DNA from: an uncultured Latescibacterota bacterium
GTDB lineage: Bacteria; Latescibacterota; UBA2968
Assembly (NCBI GenBank): GCA_951812755.1
Contig: OX638329.1
Coordinates: 1,907,339-1,971,338 of the forward strand
DNA: 64,000 nucleotides
Direction of reading: 5' to 3'
Shown one piece after another: positions 24,426 to 32,594 of the stretch. A program made the position numbers and the translations under genes. The stretch's first letter is position 1. Every line of letters starts with the position of its first letter. The notes under the pieces were generated by a model. That model worked only from the letters and a program-made list of their open reading frames with translations. It was not told where the DNA came from and made no database searches.

Positions 24426-25186
24426 GGAGACAACACGGTGATTGGAAGCTGGAGCGTTTTCGACTGGATGAATTGCCAGAAGAAGAAATGAGATCTATTC
24501 AAAAGGCATTGGATGAGGATCCAGATTTGAGAGCGCGCCTGAAGGCATTGGAAGGGTCGGATCGAGAAATTCACGAGTCCTATCCGGCTGATTGGGTTGC
24601 GCGGCGGGTTGCGCGTCGATTGGAGAGGCGAGGCGTGCCGAGTATATCGTGGGGAGGAGTCGGTCCGCGTTTGGTATTGGCCGCTGTGATGTTGCTCGCT
24701 GTTGTTTTTTCGATCTATTTGCCGGGGCCTGAAGTGCCGCCAGCCTGGGATCGGAAAGGTATGGATGGCATTCGGTTAAAAGGCGTAAAGCCGGATTTGT
24801 TATTGTATCGAAAAAGGGCGTCTGAGGTTGAACAGTTGGCGGATAGCAGTATGGCGTATGCGGGCGATTTGATTCAAGTTTTTTATCGCGCGGCGGGCAA
24901 GCCTTTTGGGGTGATTGTGTCTGTGGATGGGCGCGGCACTGTGACGCGGCATTTGCCCGCATCGGGAACAAGAGCTGTGCGCTTGATGCAGGGCGACCCC
25001 GTGCCGCTGGATTATTCTTACGAACTGGATGATGCCCCAAAGTGGGAACGGTTTTATTTTTTGACAGCAGATACGTCTTTTGATGTGCGCGATGTGACAC
25101 GAGCGGCAAAGGACGGTCTCGATTCATTGCGGGTGGGAAGTGAATTTGAGCAATTTGCCATTACGCTTTACAAGGGAGGCAAATGA
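24422..25186 (+). CDS. Putative anti-sigma factor with DUF4384-like outer domain
   Basis: The 254-residue protein has a cytoplasmic helical N-terminus (1-75, E-R-F-R-L-D-E-L-P-E-E-E), one membrane helix (about 80-100) and an extracytoplasmic domain (about 115-250). In that domain P-F-G-V-I-V-S-V-D-G-R-G-T-V and R-F-Y-F-L-T-A-D-T-S-F recall the DUF4384 fold often found with caspase-domain proteins. The zinc anti-sigma H-x3-C-x2-C motif is absent. Overlaps on both sides (ATGA with the sigma gene, ATGATG with the caspase gene) tie the three products together. The anti-sigma role is inferred from position and topology. Confidence 0.72.
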   Translation: MRRQHGDWKLERFRLDELPEEEMRSIQKALDEDPDLRARLKALEGSDREIHESYPADWVARRVARRLERRGVPSISWGGVGPRLVLAAVMLLAVVFSIYLPGPEVPPAWDRKGMDGIRLKGVKPDLLLYRKRASEVEQLADSSMAYAGDLIQVFYRAAGKPFGVIVSVDGRGTVTRHLPASGTRAVRLMQGDPVPLDYSYELDDAPKWERFYFLTADTSFDVRDVTRAAKDGLDSLRVGSEFEQFAITLYKGGK

Positions 25187-26754
25187 TGTTGCGCCGATGG
25201 ACAGTACTGTTGGGGATCGGTCTGCTGGTATGTGCTCAGGGAATTGAGGCATCACAAGTTGTGCGGCGTTTTGTGCTGGCGGCTGGCGCAAATTTTGGTG
25301 GAGAGAAACGCACGCCTCTGCGTTATGCCGTATCGGATGCAGAACATTTTGCTCGTGTTTTAGAGATGATGGGCGGCGTTGAATCTGAGGATCAATTTTT
25401 ATTGGCTGAGCCGAGTTTGGAAAATTTTAAACGGGTTTTGGCGGATTTGGAAGCCCGGATCATAAAAGCATCCCAGTCTTCAAGTCGCATTGAAGTTGTC
25501 CTGTATTATTCCGGGCACGCCGATGAAAATGGGTTGCTATTGGGAGAAGATCGGTTGACCTATCGCGCTTTGCGCGATGCAATGAATAGCGTTCAGGCGG
25601 ATGTGCATATTACTGTGCTCGATGCGTGTGCTTCGGGTGCTATTACGCGCCTGAAAGGCGGGCAAAGGCAAAAAGCCTTTATGGTCGATACGTCGTCGGA
25701 TATGCGGGGGTATGCATTTTTGACTTCGAGTTCTGAAAATGAGGCTGCACAAGAATCGGATCGCATTCGCGGGTCGTTTTTTACGCATTATCTGGTATCG
25801 GGTCTGCGGGGTGCAGCAGATGTGACTGGGGATGGCAAGGTGACACTCAGCGAAGCGTATGCGTTTGCATTTCGCAATACGTTGAAGCGAACGGAAAAAA
25901 CCCAGGGAGGGGCACAGCATCCGGCTTATGATATTAAAATGACGGGTACAGGTGATGTGGTGATGACCGATGTGCGAGAGACTTCGGCGAGTTTGATTCT
26001 TTCAGATGAGTTGAATGGCCGATTTTTTGTGCGCAATTCTCAGGAGCAACTGGTGGCAGAGTTGGACAAGACGGCAGGACAAACGCTCGAGTTGGGATTA
26101 GAACCCGAGATTTATGATATCCATTTTGAACAGCGAACGGAATTGTTGCATTCACAGGTCGCGTTGAAAAAGGGTGAGCGATTTTTGCTTGAGAATCGGC
26201 ATTTTCGCTCTCAAGTGCGCGAAAAAACCACGAGCCGAGGGCCTGCGTTGAGGAAGCCTGAAATCGGGAAATCTGCCCCACATCGCTATCCGTACAAGCT
26301 ATCGGGCAAGGTGCGTCTGGAACGCAGCAGGGGGGCCTGGCAACTGGGAGATGATAGCAAAGCCTGGATTTTTGGATTCTGGCCCACAGAACATGTTTCG
26401 ATCAATTATTCTCGTTCGGGATTTTCGATTGCTGACGATACAAAAACGGGCGTGTCATCTGAACTGGTCAGTCTGCGTATTTATATGCCTTTGAATATGT
26501 GGCGTTCACCTCTGCGTCCTTATGCCGAAGGAGGCGTTGGTCGGTATAAGGGTAAAGTATTGGATGAGAATGTCGATGAGGTGAACGGATTGTATTGGGG
26601 CGGTGGACTGGATGTGCCGTTTATGAAGTTTTTTGTTCTGGGTGGACGCATAGGCTATAATCGGTTTTTCGAGCCTTTTGCTGTGCCGGTGGATGGACAA
26701 ACGGATTATAGTGGGGTGGAGTACAACGTGGGGTTGGGTTTGTTGTTATTCTGA
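25183..26754 (+). CDS. Secreted caspase-fold protein with beta-barrel-like tail, copy 1
   Basis: A signal peptide (1-23) precedes a C14 caspase domain (about 27-260). His112 lies in Y-Y-S-G-H-A-D-E and Cys149 in L-D-A-C-A-S-G-A, the catalytic dyad of metacaspase-like enzymes. An EF-hand-like D-V-T-G-D-G-K-V-T-L-S-E-A sits near 213-226. The C-terminal 160 residues alternate hydrophobic and polar residues and end in L-G-L-L-L-F, like an outer-membrane barrel terminus. GGAGG precedes the ATG. Cleavage targets are unknown. The second copy lies downstream with an Omp85-like protein between them. Confidence 0.85.
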   Translation: MMLRRWTVLLGIGLLVCAQGIEASQVVRRFVLAAGANFGGEKRTPLRYAVSDAEHFARVLEMMGGVESEDQFLLAEPSLENFKRVLADLEARIIKASQSSSRIEVVLYYSGHADENGLLLGEDRLTYRALRDAMNSVQADVHITVLDACASGAITRLKGGQRQKAFMVDTSSDMRGYAFLTSSSENEAAQESDRIRGSFFTHYLVSGLRGAADVTGDGKVTLSEAYAFAFRNTLKRTEKTQGGAQHPAYDIKMTGTGDVVMTDVRETSASLILSDELNGRFFVRNSQEQLVAELDKTAGQTLELGLEPEIYDIHFEQRTELLHSQVALKKGERFLLENRHFRSQVREKTTSRGPALRKPEIGKSAPHRYPYKLSGKVRLERSRGAWQLGDDSKAWIFGFWPTEHVSINYSRSGFSIADDTKTGVSSELVSLRIYMPLNMWRSPLRPYAEGGVGRYKGKVLDENVDEVNGLYWGGGLDVPFMKFFVLGGRIGYNRFFEPFAVPVDGQTDYSGVEYNVGLGLLLF

Positions 26755-26766
26755 TCGGAGGGGAAT

Positions 26767-28437
26767 ATGTACCGAATGATTTTGTACGCGATTGTCATTT
26801 GTTTTTTCATTTCTGAAATTGCGAATGCACAACAAGATATTTCCAGCCATTTGGGTTATGTGGAGGTTGAAGCACTGGATGTGTTTAAGGCCAAAGATGT
26901 CACTGTGGATGTGTCTATTGGACAATTGATGATAAAAGAGATCGCTGAGAGAATAAAAAATAAAAAAGTCGGTGAAGCCTTATCAGATCTGAAGCTGGTG
27001 CGCGTCCATGTTCTGTCGGCTGATACGATTGCAATGCGTATGGACAAAATTGCGCGATATTTAGATGCCATGGGTTGGGAGATAATCGTTCAGTCACGGA
27101 AAAAACGCGAGCGCGTATCGGTGTATTTACAGAGGGAAGCGGATGATATTATTGGCTTGTTTGCAATGGTCCATGACCGCAAGGCTGGCACTTTAACGCT
27201 GATCAATGTGGTAGGCGTTGTTCAAATTGATAAAATGGGAACTGTTGGTCGAGAATTAGAGGTGGAGGCGTTTGATCGCATTGCTCGTTTATTGCCCGGA
27301 TATAAACCGTCTGTCTCTAATGTACACCACCGCCTGGGTTCTTGGAAGGCGCGTATCGCTCCATTTTCGAATATTTGGCGCATAGATCATGAGGATTTTT
27401 TGGTGCGTTATAATCGGGTGGATGGCGTTTTTGTTGGCTGGCGATTGCCATTAAAATATCGCACCTCGCGCGGCGTGGCGCACTATGGCGAAGTGGGTTA
27501 TGGATTTGGGAGTAATCGATGGGATTATCAGGCTGGTGCTGAGTTGTTTGCTTTTGCTGGTGCGTCAAAGGACAACATGGTTGCGCTGGGTTTTGAATTG
27601 CACGGTTTGACGAATACGCAGGATAATTGGCGAATTGATGAGATAGAAAATTCGATTTTTGCCTTTTTGTTGCGACGCGATTTTAGGGACTATTATCGCC
27701 GGGAGGGTGTCAGTACTTATATTTTTCGGGATTTTGACCGTATGGTAGAGGTTCGGGCACAAGTGGGTGTAGATGTGTTCGAGTCGATGCCCAATAGCGT
27801 TTCCTATAATCTGTTTGGTGATCGATGGGGCAGTCGAATGAATTTTCGACCCAATCCTGAGATTGAGGCCGGGCAGATGCGCAGTGTAATGGGTACAATA
27901 CAGTTAGATAGTCGTGCGAGCCGGCGGTCTCGACAGGGATGGCGTTTAATGGCACAGGCAGAGAAAGCAGGTCGTGTTTTGGGGGGCGATTTTGATTTTG
28001 AACGGTATATCCTGGATGTGCGCCGCTATCAGTATGCGGGGCGTGGAACCCAATTGAATTTGCGCGTTCGCGCGGGTACTGGACGAGGACGTGTGCCCGT
28101 GCAATTTCTCTATCGTCTCGGAGGTCCTTCTTCGCTTAGAGGTTATGGGTTGAATGCTTATGAGGGAGATCGCCTGGTGTTGTTTAATGCGATTTATTGG
28201 GTTGATGGTGAAGCCCATTTTAGGGATGATTGGCCCCTGGATGATGTTGGCATTGGTGTGTTTTTTGATGCGGGTAAGGCGTGGTTTGCAGATGGAGAGC
28301 CTGTTGGAACACGGGTTGTAACGAGCGCGGGATTTGGTTTAAAGACCGATAATTTGCGCGTGTTTTTTGCCCGTCCGCTGGATGCGAACGATCCGGTTGA
28401 TTGGCGGGTTTGGGTGCGGTTTCGTCGGGCGTTTTAG
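26767..28437 (+). CDS. DUF4252-like domain fused to an Omp85/D15 barrel
   Basis: The 556-residue secreted protein has a signal peptide (1-21). A domain of about 30-175 ends in T-L-T-L-I-N-V-V-G-V-V-Q-I-D-K, which resembles DUF4252. The C-terminal half (about 200-556) is rich in amphipathic strands and carries the D15 signature L-G-G-P-S-S-L-R-G-Y-G and F-F-D-A-G-K-A-W, ending in aromatic R-R-A-F. Omp85 proteins insert or translocate proteins at the outer membrane, but the usual POTRA domains are not evident. Placed between two caspases, it may display or export them (inference). GGAGGGG precedes the ATG. Confidence 0.8.
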   Translation: MYRMILYAIVICFFISEIANAQQDISSHLGYVEVEALDVFKAKDVTVDVSIGQLMIKEIAERIKNKKVGEALSDLKLVRVHVLSADTIAMRMDKIARYLDAMGWEIIVQSRKKRERVSVYLQREADDIIGLFAMVHDRKAGTLTLINVVGVVQIDKMGTVGRELEVEAFDRIARLLPGYKPSVSNVHHRLGSWKARIAPFSNIWRIDHEDFLVRYNRVDGVFVGWRLPLKYRTSRGVAHYGEVGYGFGSNRWDYQAGAELFAFAGASKDNMVALGFELHGLTNTQDNWRIDEIENSIFAFLLRRDFRDYYRREGVSTYIFRDFDRMVEVRAQVGVDVFESMPNSVSYNLFGDRWGSRMNFRPNPEIEAGQMRSVMGTIQLDSRASRRSRQGWRLMAQAEKAGRVLGGDFDFERYILDVRRYQYAGRGTQLNLRVRAGTGRGRVPVQFLYRLGGPSSLRGYGLNAYEGDRLVLFNAIYWVDGEAHFRDDWPLDDVGIGVFFDAGKAWFADGEPVGTRVVTSAGFGLKTDNLRVFFARPLDANDPVDWRVWVRFRRAF

Positions 28438-28464
28438 ATCACAGCCCAAGGAGGGAGAATCGCA

Positions 28465-30189
28465 ATGCCTGGTCGAATTTTGGCTCTTATGAGTATGCTC
28501 TGTGTTCTGATTGTTCAAGACCTGTTTGCTGTAGATGGCGTGCGGCGGTGGGTGCTGGCGGTGGGTGCCAATGATGGCGGTGCAGAGCGCGAGACTTTGC
28601 AATATGCTGTATCAGATGCTCAAAATTTTGTTCGGGTCATGGAAACAATGGGCGGTGTTGATGCTGGCGTTTTGTTATCCGATCCCCGCATTGACGATCT
28701 TGAGATGGCTTTGCAAGCATTGCACAATCGGGTCGCATCTGCTGAAGCAGCGCGGCGAGAGGTCATTATCTATTATTCGGGACACGCCGATGAAAATGGT
28801 CTTCTGTTGGGTGAATCACTTTTTTCTTATGCACGTCTTCGCAATGCAATGGATGGGATGGAAGCCGAAGTGCATATTGCTATTTTGGATGCCTGTGCTT
28901 CTGGTGCAATTACGCGATTGAAGGGCGGACGACGTCAGAAAGCGTTTATGGTGGATGCGTCGTCAGATATGCGGGGGTATGCGTTTTTGACGTCGAGTTC
29001 CGAAGATGAAGCGGCGCAGGAGTCGGATGCGATTGGGGCGTCTTTTTTTTCGCATTATCTGGTGTCGGGATTGCGCGGTGCTGCAGATGTGACCGGGGAT
29101 GGGCGCGTTACGTTGAATGAGGCGTATCACTTCGCGTTTCAAAATACATTGGAGGGGACGGAACGCACACAAGGAGGGGCACAGCATCCGGCTTATGATA
29201 TTAAGATGACGGGTACGGGCGATGTGGTGATGACGGATGTGCGGCAAACGTCGGCGGGACTGATTTTGGCAGAGGTGCTGCAGGGGCGATTTTTTATTCG
29301 AAATGCCAATCGACAGTTGATTGTAGAGTTGTTCAAGCCCGCTGGACGGCGCGTTGAGTTGGGGCTGGAACCCGGCATGTATCGCGTTCACATGGCCCGT
29401 GAGATTCAATCGGCTACAGCTACGGTCGAATTGGCGATGGGACAACGCGAGATACTCGACGAAGATCATTTTGAAATTATTGTGCGAGAACGCACCACAA
29501 TTCGGGGTGGGGTTAAATATAGTGTAAAACGCTCTCGGGTTGAATTGCGCGGGGGATATTGGAATTCAGGCGGAGAATCTACGACAAACACAGGTGGATT
29601 GTTGCGGCAAAGTGTAGAGAATCTGATGGGGTCTATCGCTTATACCTATCAGCTAAACGAAAATTTGTCATTGATGGTTCGATGGGCTGGGTTGATTGCA
29701 GAGGTCGAAAACAATGTGAGTGCTCTGGGTTCATCCCAGAGCGTTGTCATTGTTATGCCCCTGCTTTTTGGGGTGCGCTACTACTGGCCTTTGGTACCAT
29801 CCCCTTTTCGTCCTTATGTTGTCGCAAGTGCGGGTCCGTATTTTTTGCAAGATGTTTGGCAAAATGATATTTGGCAAGGTGATCGAGAGGATGACGAAGA
29901 AGACGGTCGGGAAGAAGACGAAGAAGACGAAGAAGAAGACCGAGAATATAGAGGACAATTGTTGCAAGAGGTGAGAGGGCACGCCACTGTCGGAACGTAT
30001 GTGGGGGGCGGTATTGATTTTGCCATCGGAAGGTATTTGATGCTCGGCGCAAGCGCGGGCTATCATCTGATTGCAAATTTTGCAGAGCCAATAAGAGGTC
30101 GCAAAAATTTTAGCGGTCCCGAATTGAGCATCAGTTTGAGTTTGTTGTGGGGGAAAAATGTGGGGGCGGTCAAGAGTATTCGCAGATGA
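28465..30189 (+). CDS. Secreted caspase-fold protein with acidic insert, copy 2
   Basis: A paralogue of the gene at 25183: signal peptide (1-23), caspase domain with His107 (Y-Y-S-G-H-A-D-E) and Cys144 (L-D-A-C-A-S-G-A), the same EF-hand-like D-V-T-G-D-G-R-V-T-L-N-E-A and a barrel-like C-terminal region. Within the latter, about 22 residues around 474-495 are almost all Asp, Glu and Arg, placed like an extracellular loop between two predicted strands. Such a loop could bind calcium, as caspases of the metacaspase type often need. AAGGAGGG precedes the ATG. The caspase halves of the two copies are much more alike than the tails. Confidence 0.85.
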   Translation: MPGRILALMSMLCVLIVQDLFAVDGVRRWVLAVGANDGGAERETLQYAVSDAQNFVRVMETMGGVDAGVLLSDPRIDDLEMALQALHNRVASAEAARREVIIYYSGHADENGLLLGESLFSYARLRNAMDGMEAEVHIAILDACASGAITRLKGGRRQKAFMVDASSDMRGYAFLTSSSEDEAAQESDAIGASFFSHYLVSGLRGAADVTGDGRVTLNEAYHFAFQNTLEGTERTQGGAQHPAYDIKMTGTGDVVMTDVRQTSAGLILAEVLQGRFFIRNANRQLIVELFKPAGRRVELGLEPGMYRVHMAREIQSATATVELAMGQREILDEDHFEIIVRERTTIRGGVKYSVKRSRVELRGGYWNSGGESTTNTGGLLRQSVENLMGSIAYTYQLNENLSLMVRWAGLIAEVENNVSALGSSQSVVIVMPLLFGVRYYWPLVPSPFRPYVVASAGPYFLQDVWQNDIWQGDREDDEEDGREEDEEDEEEDREYRGQLLQEVRGHATVGTYVGGGIDFAIGRYLMLGASAGYHLIANFAEPIRGRKNFSGPELSISLSLLWGKNVGAVKSIRR

Positions 30190-30211
30190 ATATGTGGATA
30201 AGGAGGAAATC

Positions 30212-31738
30212 ATGTGGAAACGGATTCTGTCCACTCCATTCCTGATTACATTGTTGATTTACCCGCTATCTCTGTCTGCACAGAACAACTTTTCCCTGTC
30301 GCTGGACATAGATGGTTCTGCGGGCGATCAAGCGGTCACATCTTTGAATGTGTCTGCAAATGAAGTGATTGCCATTCAAATTTTTGGTAGAGGAATTCAG
30401 AATGTGAATGGCATTACCACGCGCTTTGAATACGATGCGAGTCAGGTTGCTTACGAAGGGTTCGAGGCAGGAAGTGTTTTGCCCAGTGCCCAGATGCTTT
30501 CAGAGCAAGGTACCAATCCGACCTTTGTGGGGATTGGCATTGCGTCTCTTGGTAGTCAAGCCACTGTCAACAGCGGTTTGGTGGGCACTATTCGTTTCCG
30601 CACGACAGCCGCGTTTTCAGGTGCTGAGATTCATCTGGTGCGTGGTGAACTTGTCCGGGGTGGGCAAATTGAGACTATGGCCCTGAATATACGCATTGCG
30701 TTACAAGTTTCTAACGCGCCTTCTTCGGACTTTAACGGCGATGGAATAGTCAATCTTGCCGATTTTTTGCTCTTTGTATCCAGATTTGGATCACGTCAAG
30801 GTGATGGGACGTACGAAACGAAGTACGATCTGGATATCGATAGTGCGATTGGAATTTCCGATTTTCTGCTCTTTGTGAGAGACTTTAACAAACGAATATC
30901 ATCACCGGTATCTCCTCCAGCACCCCCGCCTATTGATTCAGTGACGATGCCAAGAATTCGCCTCCTCCAATTGACGCAGAACTATTACGATGTGGAATAT
31001 CTGGCGTATTCACCTGATGGATCTCAGATAGCTTTTGTTTCTGAGCGTGGGGATAGTGATGCGATTTATGTGATGAATGCCGATGGTAGCAACCCCATCC
31101 GATTGACACAGAATTATCGCGATGTGGAATATCTGGCGTATTCACCTGATGGATCTCAGATAGCTTTTGTTTCTGAGCGTGGAGATAATGATGTGATTTA
31201 TGTGATGAATGCCGATGGTAGCAATCCTGTCCGATTGACACAGAATTATCGCGATGTGGAATATCTGGCGTATTCACCTGATGGTTCTCGGATAGCTTTT
31301 GTTTCTGAGCGTGGAGATAATGATGCGATCTATGTGATGAATGCCGATGGTAGCAATCCTGTCCGATTGACGCAGAATTATCGCGATGTGGAATATCTGG
31401 CGTATTCACCTGATGGATCTCAGATAGCTTTTGTTTCTGAGCGTGGAGATAATGATGCGATCTATGTGATGAATGCCGATGGTAGCAATCCTGTCCGATT
31501 GACGCAGAATTATGATGATGTGGAATATCTGGCGTATTCTCCCGATGGTTCTCGGATAGCTTTTGTGTCAGAACGTGGAGATAATGATGTGATCTATGTG
31601 ATGAATGCCGATGGTAGCAATCCTGTCCGCTTGACGCAGAACTATTACGATGTGGAATATCTCGCATGGTCTTCGGATGGCTCTGAGATTATCATTTTTT
31701 TAGAGCGCGACGATGATGACGACGATGATGACGATTGA
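30212..31738 (+). CDS. Cohesin/dockerin-like surface protein with PD40 propeller repeats
   Basis: 508 residues from the ATG at 30212 (AAGGAGG site). A signal peptide (1-23) is followed by a cohesin-like beta domain (about 25-165). Two dockerin-like calcium loops follow, D-F-N-G-D-G-I-V-N-L-A-D-F-L-L-F and D-L-D-I-D-S-A-I-G-I-S-D-F-L-L-F. A Pro-rich linker leads to PD40/TolB-type propeller repeats of 44 residues (Y-S-P-D-G-S-Q-I-A-F-V-S-E-R, M-N-A-D-G-S-N-P). Five full and one partial repeat are present, nearly identical in DNA. The protein ends in a run of nine aspartates. It closes the sigma-caspase cassette and probably lies on the surface; its ligand is unknown. Confidence 0.82.
   Translation: MWKRILSTPFLITLLIYPLSLSAQNNFSLSLDIDGSAGDQAVTSLNVSANEVIAIQIFGRGIQNVNGITTRFEYDASQVAYEGFEAGSVLPSAQMLSEQGTNPTFVGIGIASLGSQATVNSGLVGTIRFRTTAAFSGAEIHLVRGELVRGGQIETMALNIRIALQVSNAPSSDFNGDGIVNLADFLLFVSRFGSRQGDGTYETKYDLDIDSAIGISDFLLFVRDFNKRISSPVSPPAPPPIDSVTMPRIRLLQLTQNYYDVEYLAYSPDGSQIAFVSERGDSDAIYVMNADGSNPIRLTQNYRDVEYLAYSPDGSQIAFVSERGDNDVIYVMNADGSNPVRLTQNYRDVEYLAYSPDGSRIAFVSERGDNDAIYVMNADGSNPVRLTQNYRDVEYLAYSPDGSQIAFVSERGDNDAIYVMNADGSNPVRLTQNYDDVEYLAYSPDGSRIAFVSERGDNDVIYVMNADGSNPVRLTQNYYDVEYLAWSSDGSEIIIFLERDDDDDDDDD
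30971..31738 (+). repeat. Tandem 132-base coding repeats
   Basis: Units begin at 30971, 31103, 31235, 31367, 31499 and 31631 (last partial) and differ at only a few positions each. They encode the PD40 propeller blades. The high DNA identity points to recent expansion or gene conversion. The last unit diverges into a GATGAC-rich tract encoding polyaspartate. Confidence 0.92.
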
Positions 31739-31820
31739 TAGATCAGTAATGGATGCCGACCAAAGTAAGGCGTGTATTGGGAGGAGAGTTGAGCATGATA
31801 CTGATTATGGAGTTGATGTC

Positions 31821-32060
31821 ATGGTCAAGTATATCGTTTTGGTCTTGATCGGTTGTTTGTTGATCGCGCAATCTGTGGAGGCTGAGACAAAAAATACACG
31901 CCAACTCGGCATTGGTTTCGGTTTGTTCATGATGCGTAGCCAAGATAATTTGGCTTCTCCATTTAAGTACAATGGTGATGGTTGAGGATGGCTCATCAAA
32001 TATCGCGCTCAAAATGCCAGGCACCGTCATCATATATCCTTCCAATGGCTGAAATTCTCC
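31821..32060 (+). pseudogene. Broken secreted or outer-membrane protein gene
   Basis: A start with GGAG upstream encodes a signal peptide (M-V-K-Y-I-V-L-V-L-I-G-C) and R-Q-L-G-I-G-F-G-L-F-M-M, like the first strand of an outer-membrane barrel. A TGA at 31983-31985 ends it after 54 codons. The same frame continues sensibly beyond the stop (G-W-L-I-K-Y-R-A-Q-N-A-R-H-R-H-H-I-S-F) and then fades, suggesting a nonsense mutation plus loss of the 3' part. It follows the caspase cassette and may have been one of its surface genes. The 3' limit is approximate. Confidence 0.5.
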
Positions 32061-32160
32061 TTCATTCTCGTTGCATCCGCAGTTAAATGTTATTACAATT
32101 TGTTGAACTTTCAGATCGTCAAAATATTTTACCGCACCGCGACAAGAGGGGAAGGAAAAC

Positions 32161-32562
32161 ATGTCACAAAATAATTCTGCTATTGCACCAGAACTCGTCA
32201 ACCAATTTGTCCAAGATGCCCACGGCGACTTCGACAGTGTTAAAAAGCTGCTTGAGAAAGAACCGGCACTCGTCAATTCTTGCTGGGATTGGGGAGGCGG
32301 CGACTGGGAAACAGGACTGGGCGCAGCAGCACACATGGGTCGCAAGGACATTGCCGAGTTTTTGCTGAACAAGGGCGCGCGCATTGATTTATTTGCGGCG
32401 GCCATGCTGGGTAAGCTCGAAATTGTACAGGCGGTGGTGAACGATAATCCCGCGGTTGTAAATGAAAAGGGCCCACACGGGATTGCGCTGATGACCCATG
32501 CCAAAAAGGGAGGCAAGGAAGCCGCAGAAGTTGTGAAGTTTCTGCAGTCTGTTGGCAAGTAG
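32161..32562 (+). CDS. Ankyrin-repeat protein
   Basis: 133 residues forming about three to four ankyrin-like helix pairs (A-H-G-D-F-D-S-V-K-K-L-L-E-K, then G-L-G-A-A-A-H-M-G-R-K-D-I-A-E-F-L-L and A-A-M-L-G-K-L-E-I-V-Q-A-V-V). No signal peptide is present, so it is cytosolic. AAGGAAAAC precedes the ATG. Ankyrin repeats mediate protein contacts; no partner is evident beside it. Confidence 0.85.
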   Translation: MSQNNSAIAPELVNQFVQDAHGDFDSVKKLLEKEPALVNSCWDWGGGDWETGLGAAAHMGRKDIAEFLLNKGARIDLFAAAMLGKLEIVQAVVNDNPAVVNEKGPHGIALMTHAKKGGKEAAEVVKFLQSVGK

Positions 32563-32594
32563 CTTAAAGAAGAAGGCGTAACAGAGAAGCGATT

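Noticed and set aside
30930-31667. Long minus-strand frame rich in His-Arg-Ser repeats
   Set aside because: It is the antisense of the PD40 repeat gene. Its regularity comes from the 132-base repeats, and it has no ribosome site or family resemblance.
31983-31985. In-frame TGA as a recoded codon
   Set aside because: TGA ends many clearly complete genes here (for example thiI-side genes and the sigma factors), and the downstream frame soon decays, so a nonsense mutation is simpler.
31743-32558. Minus-strand frame of 271 codons opposite the ankyrin gene and the broken gene
   Set aside because: No ribosome site or family pattern is visible. The plus strand carries an ankyrin protein with a good ribosome site and a signal-peptide remnant.
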